A stretch of DNA of 64,000 bases from contig NZ_JAYGHM010000039.1 of the NCBI RefSeq assembly GCF_034931125.1, positions 1 to 64,000 on the forward strand, in the 5' to 3' direction. Source of the DNA: Rivularia sp034931125. GTDB taxonomy: Bacteria; Cyanobacteriota; Cyanobacteriia; Cyanobacteriales; Nostocaceae. Below are positions 42,407 to 51,293 of the stretch, piece after piece. Below the pieces are notes generated by a model. That model saw only the letters and a program-made list of their open reading frames with translations. It made no database searches and was not told the DNA's origin. The stretch's first letter is position 1, and every line of letters begins with the position of its first letter. Position numbers and translations under genes: made by a program.

Positions 42407-43054
42407 ATGACTTTATCTTTCCGTTCTGAATTAGATTCTGCCAAGCAAATTGTTTCATTATCTACCCAAAATAAACCAACTGTCACGGATGAAGAAATGA
42501 TGCAAGCCGTGAGAACTTTACTAATTGGATTAGGAGAAGATCCAGATAGAGAAGGACTCAAAGATACTCCTAAAAGAGTTATGAAAGCTTTACAGTTTTT
42601 GACCAAAGGATACCATGAATCATTGGATGAACTATTAAATTGTGCAGTATTTACAGAAGATGCTAACGAAATGGTACTAGTGAGAGATATTGATATCTTT
42701 AGTTCCTGCGAACACCATATTTTACCAATCCTTGGTCGCGCTCATGTGGCTTATATTCCTAATGGTAAAGTTATCGGATTATCAAAAATTGCCCGTATTT
42801 GTGAAATGTATGCAAGACGCTTACAAGTACAAGAAAGATTGACTTTACAAATTGCAGATGCCCTCCAAGGTTTACTTAAACCCCAAGGTGTAGCGGTAGT
42901 TGTAGAAGCTAGTCATATGTGTATGGTAATGCGCGGGGTGCAAAAACCTGGCTCTTGGACTGTTACTAGCGCAATGCGAGGAGTATTTTCTGAAGATGCC
43001 AGAACTCGCGAAGAATTTATGAATTTGATTCGACACAATGGCAATTTTCACTAA
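42407..43054 (+). CDS. folE: GTP cyclohydrolase I, zinc-island copy
   Basis: 215 residues. Converts GTP to dihydroneopterin triphosphate, first step of folate/pterin synthesis. The zinc ligands of type IA enzymes are all present: C101 and H104 (SSCEHHILP) and C172 (SHMCMVMRGVQ). So this is not the zinc-free FolE2 (IB) type usually used in zinc shortage; it is a second IA enzyme probably loaded by the adjacent COG0523 GTPases. Located 74 bases after the His-rich GTPase and 31 before the short COG0523 gene. Confidence 0.94.
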   Translation: MTLSFRSELDSAKQIVSLSTQNKPTVTDEEMMQAVRTLLIGLGEDPDREGLKDTPKRVMKALQFLTKGYHESLDELLNCAVFTEDANEMVLVRDIDIFSSCEHHILPILGRAHVAYIPNGKVIGLSKIARICEMYARRLQVQERLTLQIADALQGLLKPQGVAVVVEASHMCMVMRGVQKPGSWTVTSAMRGVFSEDARTREEFMNLIRHNGNFH

Positions 43055-43085
43055 TTTTCACTAATTTTTAATTCTTATCAAGGTA

Positions 43086-43688
43086 ATGGCAAAACTTACA
43101 TCATTACCTGTAATTCTCGTCTTAGGATTTACAGGTAGTGGAAAAACAAGTTTCATTCAACATCTAAGCAGTCAAGCACAAATTGCTGTAGAGCATATAC
43201 AAAGTGGTTCTCAAAAACTTGGTAGTGGGTGTATTTGCTGTAGCGGACTTAAAGACTTAAAACAGTTAATTAAAAACTTACTTATTGCTAGAGAAACTGG
43301 AGAAAGTACGTGCGAACAATTATTTATTGAAGCCAACCATAAAACCGACCCAATTCCAGTAATTAGAACAATTCGTCAACAATTTTTCTCAGAAAATATT
43401 TTTTTGAAAGAAGTTATCACAGTGATTAATGCAGTAAATTACCCACCTACAAATACACAAAATTACTTAGTTACTAATCAAATCTTTTTTGCCGACAAAA
43501 TAATAGTTAATCATTGCGATCGCGCAACTGATGAGCAAATAAATAAATGCCATAAGCATATTCGTGGAGTAAAATGGCAGCCAATATTTAATGCTATTCA
43601 AGGAATTATTGACCCTAATGAATTTCGCGTGCCTTTAACAGTAGAGGCATCTACGGGTGTTTCTACTGTAATTTCTTTTTCATCCTAA
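43086..43688 (+). CDS. Short, divergent COG0523-like GTPase
   Basis: 200 residues, only the GTPase domain. Walker A GFTGSGKT (14-21), CxCC GSGCICCSG (C49, C51, C52). Compared with its longer relatives the DExx/VIETTG block is replaced by LFIEANHKTDPIP, and the guanine motif NKTD by NHCD, so nucleotide choice may differ. The CobW C-terminal domain is missing. Sits between folE and cysS, 18 bases before cysS. It may be a regulatory or client-binding partner of the longer GTPases. Confidence 0.85.
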   Translation: MAKLTSLPVILVLGFTGSGKTSFIQHLSSQAQIAVEHIQSGSQKLGSGCICCSGLKDLKQLIKNLLIARETGESTCEQLFIEANHKTDPIPVIRTIRQQFFSENIFLKEVITVINAVNYPPTNTQNYLVTNQIFFADKIIVNHCDRATDEQINKCHKHIRGVKWQPIFNAIQGIIDPNEFRVPLTVEASTGVSTVISFSS

Positions 43689-43706
43689 ATTTCAATCCAA
43701 AATCAT

Positions 43707-45170
43707 ATGGCTCTAACAATATATAATACCCTGACTCGCTGTAAAGAAACCTTTCAACCTTTAGAACCAGCAAAGGTCAAAATGTACTGCTGTGGTGTCA
43801 CGGTGTATGATTATTGTCACTTGGGTCATGCAAGGTCTTATATTGTTTGGGATATAGTGCGACGTTATTTAGAATTTAGCAGTTATCAAGTGCGTTACGT
43901 GCAGAATTTTACTGACATTGATGATAAAATTATCAATCGCGCTAATGCTCAGAATATATCAATGGAAAAGGTTTCCCAAAAATATATTCAAGCCTATTTT
44001 GAAGATATTCGTCGCTTAAATGTGATCGATGCATCTGATTATCCTTGTGTAACTGAAAATATAGCTGCAATTCATCAGTTTATTGCCGAATTAGAACGAA
44101 AAAACTATGCTTATGCGGTAGATGGAAATGTTTATTATAAAATAGAAAACTTCCTTGAATACGGTAAACTTTCCGGTAAGCATTTAGAAGATATGCAAGC
44201 TGGGGCAAGTGGTAGAGTCAATTTAGAAGACTTATCTGGGAATAAGAAACACAAACCGTCTGATTTTGCCTTATGGAAAGCAGCAAAATCGGGGGAACCT
44301 GCTTGGGATTCACCTTGGGGAATGGGAAGACCGGGATGGCATATTGAATGTTCGGCAATGATTCACGCTCTTTTGGGAGAAACCATTGATATTCATGGTG
44401 GTGGTGGTGATTTGGTATTTCCCCATCATGAAAATGAAATTGCTCAGTCAGAGGTAGTTACAGGAAAACCACTTGCTAATTACTGGATGCACAACGGTAT
44501 GGTAACGGTGAATGGTGAAAAAATGTCCAAGTCTCTGGGTAATTTTACGACGATTCGAGAACTACTTGAGCGACCTATTGACCCAATGGTTATAAGGTTA
44601 TTTGTATTGCAAGCGCATTATCGCAAGCCTTTAGACTTTACAGAAGATGCTATTTTTTCCGCTGAAAATGCTTGGGAAACTCTCAAAACTGGTTTGCTAT
44701 TTGGCTACCAATATGGAGAAAAATTGGCATGGAAAGAAACAAATCTAAATCCACAATCTGAATTACAAAATTCTCAGATCGGCAGCTTTCAGATGGCAAT
44801 GGATGATGATTTTAATACACCTGGAGGTTTAGCTGTGTTATTTGAACTTGCCAAAGAACTGCGTCGAGAAGCTAACTTACTAACTCATCAAGGTGAAACT
44901 GCAAGTTCCTCAAATCGGATCGTGCAAATATGGCAGACTTTAGTAAAATTAGCCCAGGTTTTTGGATTAGAAATTTTATCTACAGCAGAAACTAAAAACG
45001 AGTACCCTATCTTAGGTGACGCAGAAATTACAACTTTAATTCAGCAGCGACAAGATGCACGTCAAAATCGTAACTTCGCTTTATCCGATTCAATTCGCGA
45101 TCGCTTACAATCTGTGGGAATACATTTAATTGATCAACCGAATGGGGAAACTCGCTGGTATCGAGAGTAA
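43707..45170 (+). CDS. cysS: Cysteinyl-tRNA synthetase, zinc-island copy
   Basis: 487 residues, class I. HLGHARS (38-44, HIGH motif), KMSKS (272-276), and the four zinc ligands C29, C215 (HIEC), H240 and E244 (PHHENE) needed for cysteine recognition are all there. C-terminal helical DALR-like domain from about 320. A second CysRS in a zinc-response cluster again points to a Zn enzyme backed up with its own metal delivery system. No palindrome immediately upstream, so expressed from folE or earlier. Confidence 0.94.
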   Translation: MALTIYNTLTRCKETFQPLEPAKVKMYCCGVTVYDYCHLGHARSYIVWDIVRRYLEFSSYQVRYVQNFTDIDDKIINRANAQNISMEKVSQKYIQAYFEDIRRLNVIDASDYPCVTENIAAIHQFIAELERKNYAYAVDGNVYYKIENFLEYGKLSGKHLEDMQAGASGRVNLEDLSGNKKHKPSDFALWKAAKSGEPAWDSPWGMGRPGWHIECSAMIHALLGETIDIHGGGGDLVFPHHENEIAQSEVVTGKPLANYWMHNGMVTVNGEKMSKSLGNFTTIRELLERPIDPMVIRLFVLQAHYRKPLDFTEDAIFSAENAWETLKTGLLFGYQYGEKLAWKETNLNPQSELQNSQIGSFQMAMDDDFNTPGGLAVLFELAKELRREANLLTHQGETASSSNRIVQIWQTLVKLAQVFGLEILSTAETKNEYPILGDAEITTLIQQRQDARQNRNFALSDSIRDRLQSVGIHLIDQPNGETRWYRE

Positions 45171-45225
45171 TAGTGTTATCAGTCCGATAAAAATTACTTC
45201 CTTCTCATTCCCAAATTACCTAAAA

Positions 45226-45238
45226 ACGATTATCATTC
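45226..45238 (+). promoter_or_regulatory. Candidate Zur box for the gene pair at 45281
   Basis: aacgattatcatt, the same 13-mer as at 37181, about 45 bases before the chosen ATG. Confidence 0.72.
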
Positions 45239-45280
45239 ACATATTAGTTGCCCTTAAGGTTTACAAATTTCCATGAATCT

Positions 45281-46057
45281 ATGACTGTACCTTTAATTAA
45301 CGTTGTAGCTGGTCCTGCGGGTTCGGGAAAGACTGCTTGGATTCATCAGCAAATTCAAGATACAACTGTCGAAGATGAAAATATCATTTATTTCAGTCCC
45401 GGTACTAGTAGTGTTTTTATAGATAAAAACCGAATTGCAGCCGATTTTCCTCAAATCCAAGTTTTCAGTAACACTCAAGAAGTTGATTTACTCAAGCGAA
45501 TATCCGAAGCTAAAGCGGTTTATATAGAGTTGGGCTTTTATTTACACTTGAGCAGTTTATCGGCAATATTAAATAATTTACCTTGCCATGCTGTAGCTGT
45601 TTTACCTCTCGATCTCCAAGATTCTGAATATCATGCTTGGGCTGATGAAATAATTTCAGGAGTTGGAACTCACACTGATTCATCTAAACATCTGTGGAGA
45701 GTTGCAACTGATACTCAAGTTATTGATGAAGATAGTTTGGCAGAGTTTTGGTACGAACTAATTCATGGTGCTTATGGTCATGTTACCCGCGCTAAGGCAA
45801 TTTTTGATGTTAATGATGGTAGAAGTATTTACTGTGATTTTGTTGCAGATGTACCCCAAGCAGATTTTTTGGAATTAAATTTACCCCGTCATTTGGAAGG
45901 TAGACCACAACGTTTTAGCGGTATTGAAGTGGTAGGAGAAAATTTGCATGAAGATGCGCTCAAGCAAACTTTATCTGATTGTTTTTTATCTGATTCATTA
46001 ATTAAGCAATACCAGCAACAAGTTAAACAGATGTTATTAGAAGGTATGGAAGTATGA
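45281..46057 (+). CDS. COG0523/CobW-related protein without CxCC
   Basis: 258 residues from the ATG at 45281 (MTVPLINVVAGPAGSGKTAW); the earlier TTG lies close to the palindrome. P-loop GPAGSGKT (11-18), no CxCC motif, and a CobW-type C-terminal domain visible as RPQRFSGIEVVGENL followed by LSDCFLSD. It lacks a clear guanine-recognition NKxD. It is therefore a degenerate member of the family, possibly no longer a metal carrier. Its stop overlaps the start of the phosphoesterase (ATGA), so the two proteins are coupled. Confidence 0.8.
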   Translation: MTVPLINVVAGPAGSGKTAWIHQQIQDTTVEDENIIYFSPGTSSVFIDKNRIAADFPQIQVFSNTQEVDLLKRISEAKAVYIELGFYLHLSSLSAILNNLPCHAVAVLPLDLQDSEYHAWADEIISGVGTHTDSSKHLWRVATDTQVIDEDSLAEFWYELIHGAYGHVTRAKAIFDVNDGRSIYCDFVADVPQADFLELNLPRHLEGRPQRFSGIEVVGENLHEDALKQTLSDCFLSDSLIKQYQQQVKQMLLEGMEV

Positions 46058-46863
46058 AAATAGCAGTTATGTCATGCATTCACGGCAATATTGAAGCTTT
46101 GGACGCAGTTTTATTAGATATAGACCGATACAAAGCTGAAAAAATCTTTTGTTTGGGGGATTTAGTTGGATATGGTCCTTATCCTAATGAGGTAGTTGAA
46201 AAAATTCGTTCTCTAAACATTCCTACCTGCGGTGGTTGTTGGGATGAAGATATCGTCGAAGGTTTAAACGCTTGCGATTGTAGTTATCCTTCCTTAATAG
46301 CAGAAAAACGCGGTATTGTTGCTCATGAGTGGACTAATAAACAGATAAAACCAGAAAATCGCGATTTTTTAGCTCAATTACCTCATATTATTCAAGAAAA
46401 TAACTTAGCTTTCGTTCACGGTAGTCCCCACAGCAACCACGAATATTTATTACCAGAACTCGATGCATTTATAGCCTGGGAACGAGTAATTTCATCAGGT
46501 GCAGACGTGCTTTTTTGCGGTCATACTCATGCTCCTTATTACCGTAATTTGGATTCCGGTCAATTAAAAGTTCGAGTTGAAAGCAAAAATTTATCAGCAG
46601 AAAAAAGCTTTACTGCTCCACTAAAAAAGATTATTAATGTCGGTTCGGTGGGAGAACCAAGGCATGGGCGACCCAATGCGACATATGTAATTTATGATAC
46701 TGATATCCAGAAAGTGATATTGCGAGAAGTTACTTATGATTATCAAAAAACCTGTACCGCAATTATTGAGAAAGGCTTACCACCTATTTTTGCATGGCGT
46801 TTAGCGCGAGGTATAGAGTTTGCAGAACGTGCAGATGATCCAACTCATGTTTGTACTCGGTAA
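46054..46863 (+). CDS. Metallophosphoesterase-like protein with altered metal ligands
   Basis: 269 residues, calcineurin-like fold of the YfcE/MJ0936 kind: CLGDLVGYGPYPNEVVE (about 34-50), FVHGSPHSNHEYL, CGHTHAPYY and INVGSVGEPRHGRP. Two canonical ligands are changed: SDIHGN reads SCIHGN (C8 for Asp) and the GN[HWC]D loop reads GGCWDE (C62 for Asn). Cys in place of Asp/Asn would suit another metal or a zinc-thiolate site. It is translationally coupled to a CobW-related protein behind a candidate Zur box. Substrate unknown. Confidence 0.85.
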   Translation: MKIAVMSCIHGNIEALDAVLLDIDRYKAEKIFCLGDLVGYGPYPNEVVEKIRSLNIPTCGGCWDEDIVEGLNACDCSYPSLIAEKRGIVAHEWTNKQIKPENRDFLAQLPHIIQENNLAFVHGSPHSNHEYLLPELDAFIAWERVISSGADVLFCGHTHAPYYRNLDSGQLKVRVESKNLSAEKSFTAPLKKIINVGSVGEPRHGRPNATYVIYDTDIQKVILREVTYDYQKTCTAIIEKGLPPIFAWRLARGIEFAERADDPTHVCTR

Positions 46864-47429
46864 CTGAGAAACATAATTCTTCACTCCTTAATCCAAAATT
46901 ATGATCAAGTGGGCAATTTTAAGCGGTATTGAAGGTAACTTGGCAGCTTATGACGCAGTGATGGCGGATATTAAACGTCAAAGTCGTTATGTAGAGGCTA
47001 TATATATTCTAGGGGACGCGATCGGACCAACTCCGGAATCTGAAAAGCTGGTAGAACGTTTGCTTAAACCAGAGTTTGGATTATCACCATTAATTTGTAA
47101 GGGATGGTGGGAGGAGCAATGTTTGATATTGCATGGTTTGGCTGGGACTTCGGAACCTACCGATTTATTGCAAAAATATGGTGGTGAGATAGTAGAATTA
47201 CTGTGGAAGAATGTTTCGCGTCAAACTGTAGAGTGGATACGAAATCTTGATTTTGGTTTCTTTGAATTAGATTCGAATGGCACTAAGAAAAGCTACAAGC
47301 TATAGAAAATAAGCGCTATAGCTTTTAAAGCAATTTAACAATGGAAGGAATCGAAAGAAGGTTGTCACGAATAAGTTGGCAAAGCACGGCTCTGTATGAC
47401 GCTTTGAGGGTGTTGTCAGAAAAAGCGGC

Positions 47430-47556
47430 GCAACTGGGGAACCGCTACGCTGATTTGGCGGTACCAGGTAGGGGCATAGAGATTTTGCGTTGGTAGTGTC
47501 AAATAGTCGTGCCCCACCTGGCACTCCGCTATCGCCGTCAAATCTTCCCCAGTTGC
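47430..47556. other. Structured noncoding segment inside the IS4-family element
   Basis: Nested inverted repeats: gcaactgggga (47430-47440) pairs with tccccagttgc (47546-47556), and inside it ccaggtaggggca (47464-47476) pairs with tgccccacctgg (47510-47521). GC-rich in an otherwise AT-rich element. Could be a structured leader that limits transposase translation, or a palindrome captured from elsewhere. Confidence 0.65.
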
Positions 47557-47661
47557 TGGATCACTCGTGGGGGCAAGAAAAATTCGTTGTAAGTAGAAAA
47601 AGCTTACTCGCTCATGAAATACTTTAGTTGAAACAAGTAAGCAAATCTAACTATTACTACT

Positions 47662-49029
47662 GTGACACTGCGAGTAAAAATCCTCAAGGATAAATTTAAT
47701 CAAAGTTTAGGATTACCTTTTAAAGAACTGTTACCATCTTCCATAATTGAACAAGCTATTGAGGAGTTAAAAATAAAATATAAGAAACGATTATTTGACC
47801 CATTTATAACACTATGGGCGTTTTTATCTCAAGTTTTAGATACTGATAAAAGTTGCCATAATACCGTGAGTAAAATAATTGCTTATTTGACAGGAGAAGG
47901 GGTAGAAATTCCTTCAACTGATACGAGTGCTTACTGTCAAGCACGGTCAAGATTATCAGAAAAGCTACTAGAAAAACTTTTTAGTCAGGCTGCAAAAAAA
48001 TTAGAAGAGAAAGTAACAACAGAATCTTTATGGTGTGGTCGAAATGTCAAAGTAATAGACGGCTCAACTGTTTCCATGCCTGACACTGCACAGAACCAAA
48101 AAGAATATCCTCAGCCTAAAACTCAAAAGCCTGAATGTGGATTTCCAATTGCTAAAATTGGTGTGTTATTTAGTTTAGCGACAGGTGCTGCTGTTGCTTT
48201 AGTCATTGATGTTCTCAATACCCATGATATCAAACTTGCTCGCCAACTTTATCAGTTTCTTCAACCTTTAGATATCCTTTTAGGAGATAGAGCTTTTTGT
48301 GCTTACGCCGATTTATTTGCTATCAAAAAACTTGATTGTGATTCTGTCTTTCGTAAGCATCAAAGTCGTAAAATATCTATGAATAAAGGTAAAATTATAG
48401 GAGATTGTGACAAATTAGTTACTTGGTATAAACCTAAAAAATGTCCCAAAGGATTAAGCAAAGATGAATTTGATGCTCTTCCCCAAACCATAACTGTGCG
48501 CGAAATTTATTACTACATTTTTATCCCTGGTTTTCGTACAGAAAGAGTCAGTTTAATCACTACTTTATTAGATAAAAGAACTTATTCAACTTTAGAAATT
48601 ATTGGACTTTACAGTAAACGTTGGGATGTAGAACTAGATTTAAGACATCTTAAAACCACTTTAGGAATGGATGTTTTGCGATGCAAAACCCCTTCTATGG
48701 TACGCAAAGAAATTTATGTTCATTTACTTGCTTACAATTTACTTCGTAGTTTGATGTGGTCTTCAGGTACTATTTACGGTACTCCTCCGTTGCGCTTGTC
48801 ATTGCAAGGTACTCGCCATCATTTCAATAACTTTATTCCCCAATTGTTAGTTGGCTCTACCCAAAAACGTCTTCAAATTTATTCTACTCTACTTAAAATT
48901 ATTGCTCACAAAGCTGTTCCTGAACGCCCAGGGCGTTGTGAACCACGAGTCCGTAAACGTCGTCCAAAAGCTTATCCCTTAATGACCAAACCACGACATG
49001 AATTACGCACTAAATTGCAAACAGCTTAA
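47662..49029 (+). CDS. IS4-family DDE transposase
   Basis: 455 residues from a GTG. N-terminal helical domain; DDE core with VIDGSTVSMPDT (first Asp), ILLGDRAFCAYADL (second Asp) and the YSKRWDVELDLRHLKTTLG signature (Y-x2-R-x3-E-x6-K) holding the catalytic Glu. All three catalytic residues present and no stop, so likely active. Basic C-terminus. The frame remains open almost to the right inverted repeat. Confidence 0.95.
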   Translation: MTLRVKILKDKFNQSLGLPFKELLPSSIIEQAIEELKIKYKKRLFDPFITLWAFLSQVLDTDKSCHNTVSKIIAYLTGEGVEIPSTDTSAYCQARSRLSEKLLEKLFSQAAKKLEEKVTTESLWCGRNVKVIDGSTVSMPDTAQNQKEYPQPKTQKPECGFPIAKIGVLFSLATGAAVALVIDVLNTHDIKLARQLYQFLQPLDILLGDRAFCAYADLFAIKKLDCDSVFRKHQSRKISMNKGKIIGDCDKLVTWYKPKKCPKGLSKDEFDALPQTITVREIYYYIFIPGFRTERVSLITTLLDKRTYSTLEIIGLYSKRWDVELDLRHLKTTLGMDVLRCKTPSMVRKEIYVHLLAYNLLRSLMWSSGTIYGTPPLRLSLQGTRHHFNNFIPQLLVGSTQKRLQIYSTLLKIIAHKAVPERPGRCEPRVRKRRPKAYPLMTKPRHELRTKLQTA

Positions 49030-49447
49030 ACCACAAGTGTTTCGGCTTTTCTTAGTGCCATTCGAATTAGATTCTTTGTTAATTCACGGGACTACGGTAT
49101 CCGTAGATGAAGCGTTAACTCCAGAAACTTCTCCAGTCATAATTTTAGACCGGGTAGCTCGGATGCAAGCGAATAATTTATTTTGCGGTCGTTCCGGTCT
49201 AACTTTTCAATATCATTTAGAAGCCGGTTCGATTAATACGGGAATAACTACTCTTGATAATCAAACACCAAATCAAACCATCAATATTACTCCACGTATG
49301 GTAGTAGGTGTGGGAAATGTAGGCAGAAAACCAGGGGAAGCAAGTTACACTCTCTATAATCCTAATACCAATCAAGTAGAATTTAAAACTGTCAGCTATG
49401 GGATAAGCAAGGGTTTTGGGGTGAAAAAAATAACTGCTGCTTCTAAC

Positions 49448-49556
49448 TAATCACCTTTTCCCAAATAACAATGACAATCAGGCTTTTCAATTAAGGACTC
49501 CATCAAGGTATTGAGTGCGACTGCGGCTAATATACCGCCGCCGATAGTGCCAATGT
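49448..49556 (-). pseudogene. C-terminal fragment of a glycine-rich membrane protein
   Basis: Minus-strand codons read NIGTIGGGILAAVALNTLME then SLIEKPDCHCYLGKG and a stop that overlaps the end of the phosphoesterase gene. The Gly-rich hydrophobic run resembles the GGIGGTILGGLIAVL segment of the membrane protein at 55422. The 5' part is missing. It marks the border between zinc island and plasmid-type genes. Confidence 0.4.
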
Positions 49557-49561
49557 TTGTT

Positions 49562-50518
49562 TTACTCCTTCTTGGGATATCGCTGCATCATCTCCTCACA
49601 ACGTACAGCCTCCCCGTCTGGCGTATAAACTACCCCGGACGACATCGCGATCGCAATCCTTTCCTTCCTCGCCCATTCAAACCAAGTTTTCAGATCGTCC
49701 GTAACAGAATTTTTCGGCTTCTCCCCATTTTTACAAGTAGCTATGAACAAACCCGTGGGATTATCGCACCACCCTTCATGAATCGCTTCTTTGACACGGG
49801 CAATTGCACTATTTACATTATCCCAATATTTCTTGATTACCCCCAAACAAGGGTCTGGATTAATTCGCAATCGCTTCAACTCAGCACAAACCTCTTTTAT
49901 CTCTCGCTTCACAGACTTTTCTGAAGTTGTAATGACTTTGACTTGCGGCTGAGGAAGTTGGTCAACACCAGAGTCTGTGTTTTGATTCGAGTCACTTTCT
50001 TCCAATTTCTCATCGTAGCGAGGTATTTGGGTTTCTTCTTCTGGTTCATCAACTTTATCTTCCTCAACAGCAGTGTTATTGTTTTCAGAAAACTTTAAGT
50101 AAGTTTTAGATGTTGGCGGATTATTCGCACATTCACCTGAAATATCTGGCACATCTACATCAATTATTTCGCATCGATTAAACTCTATGGTTTCTGAAAT
50201 ATTTTGCAGATTTAATCTATATTCCGATGCGGTGTCTTTAGGGAAACGATGAGATGGTTTATCTTCTACAAGTCCATCAAATATCAACTCCTTCATGTGT
50301 TTGCTGATTGTTTCTCGACAGTAGCCCAAAATATCAGCCAGCTTCTCAAAAGTGATTCTGATCCAAGAGTTGCCGTAATAGTGCTTTCCATCAAACCACG
50401 ACAGTATTGCAGCTTTGCATTTCTGACGACGGTTGAATGTGGCGAGAAACTCTTTGAGGATGTTGATTGGGGGATTAATTTCTCCCAATGTTGCGGAAGT
50501 AAAACTAGTCATTTTCAA
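49562..50518 (-). CDS. Winged-helix protein, replication-initiator-like
   Basis: 318 residues. Residues 30-95 hold a winged helix: AILSWFDGKHYYGNSWIRIT, EKLADILGYCRETISKHMKE, LIFDGLVEDKPSHRFPKD. A long acidic, disordered middle (150-200) and a C-terminal helical domain (IKKYWDNVNSAIARVKEAIH, NPTGLFIATCKNGEKP) similar to the tail of some plasmid Rep proteins. Overlaps the BRO-N gene by 14 bases (downstream of it on the same strand). Role in plasmid replication or control is inferred. Confidence 0.7.
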   Translation of the reverse strand: MKMTSFTSATLGEINPPINILKEFLATFNRRQKCKAAILSWFDGKHYYGNSWIRITFEKLADILGYCRETISKHMKELIFDGLVEDKPSHRFPKDTASEYRLNLQNISETIEFNRCEIIDVDVPDISGECANNPPTSKTYLKFSENNNTAVEEDKVDEPEEETQIPRYDEKLEESDSNQNTDSGVDQLPQPQVKVITTSEKSVKREIKEVCAELKRLRINPDPCLGVIKKYWDNVNSAIARVKEAIHEGWCDNPTGLFIATCKNGEKPKNSVTDDLKTWFEWARKERIAIAMSSGVVYTPDGEAVRCEEMMQRYPKKE

Positions 50519-51293
50519 CTCCTTCTTCCCTTAATAGCTTTAACGCCTCAAGCCGCAAAGCTTCGAGCCTTTGTTTTTCTTGGGATGATACCTCGACCAC
50601 AGCAGTTTTTAATTCATCTCTCTGCTTCTGTTTGAATTGCTCTGTGAGTTCTTGTAAAGGCACCTCAGTACGGTAATCAGGTCTAAATCCACGGCGACGA
50701 TGCAGAAAACGGAAGTGACGTTTATCTTGCAGGGGCAGTTTGTTCCATACGGACGCATCCCACCCTGGTGGAATGTAGTTTACTTTTGAAGCTGGGAGTA
50801 AATTTTGTATTTGGGATTGGAGTAATCGTATAACTTGATCTTGTTTCTCAATTATCTGATTGTGCAGATCAAGTTTTTCAAGGATCGACGCAACTAGCTC
50901 ATGGTTTTGTGATGCTAGCTCTGCCTCACGAGTAAGGAATGCAAAATAGCTTTGGGCTGCTGCTATTTCTGGCTTACGTGGGTCGCCATTCATCGCCGTA
51001 ATGTAGCAGGCATATCTAGATAGCTTATAATCTTTGAGCGTTTCTCGAAATGCCTGAGAGTCCCCAATTTGCGCCATTTGGACGACGTTGGTAAAATGGT
51101 AGGATATATTTACTCCGGAATTATGAGCGCTAAAAATTGCTCTTTCTACAGTATCCTTAATTCTTTTCCAAGTTCGATATCCCATAGACGCTAGTAAATC
51201 TGTCGCCAACCAGTATTCGGTTCCTAATTCATCAATTTTTTTTAATTGGTCAAATGGGCTGGTATTGCCATCATTTACGGTAATCGAATTCAT
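50505..51293 (-). CDS. BRO-N / DinD-like protein
   Basis: 262 residues. BRO family N-terminal domain: EYWLATDLLASMGYRTWKRI (29-48), FRETLKDYKLSRYACYITAM NGDPRKPEIAAAQSYFA region (80-118), as in DinD and phage antirepressors. A coiled coil (130-170) and a basic C-terminal part (KRHFRFLHRRRGFRPDYRTE) follow. BRO-N domains bind DNA and regulate phage or plasmid genes. Co-transcribed with the winged-helix protein. Confidence 0.8.
   Translation of the reverse strand: MNSITVNDGNTSPFDQLKKIDELGTEYWLATDLLASMGYRTWKRIKDTVERAIFSAHNSGVNISYHFTNVVQMAQIGDSQAFRETLKDYKLSRYACYITAMNGDPRKPEIAAAQSYFAFLTREAELASQNHELVASILEKLDLHNQIIEKQDQVIRLLQSQIQNLLPASKVNYIPPGWDASVWNKLPLQDKRHFRFLHRRRGFRPDYRTEVPLQELTEQFKQKQRDELKTAVVEVSSQEKQRLEALRLEALKLLREEGVEND

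Larger units (their letters stand above)
47275..49063 (+). mobile_element. IS4-family insertion sequence, complete, 1.79 kb
   Basis: Perfect 19-bp terminal inverted repeats GAATGGCACTAAGAAAAGC / GCTTTTCTTAGTGCCATTC. The 11-bp target GAATTAGATTC is duplicated at 47264-47274 and 49064-49074. It encodes one intact transposase and has a long (about 370 bases) noncoding left part with strong secondary structure. Intact ends, target repeats and gene suggest a recent, possibly still active insertion. Confidence 0.95.
46901..49450 (+). pseudogene. Second metallophosphoesterase-like gene, split by IS4-family element
   Basis: Codons 46901-47274 give IKWAILSGIEGNLAAYDAVM, ILGDAIGPTPESEKL, NLDFGFFELDS. 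After the element, 49075 onward continues LLIHGTTVSVDEALTPETSP, CGRSGLTFQYHLEAG, VGVGNVGRKPGEASYTLYNP to the stop at 49450; removing the element and one 11-bp target copy restores the frame. Even intact, metal ligands are mostly lost: SDxHGN is SGIEGN, and the GHTH motif is GRSG, so the protein was probably a non-catalytic relative of its neighbour before insertion. Confidence 0.9.
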
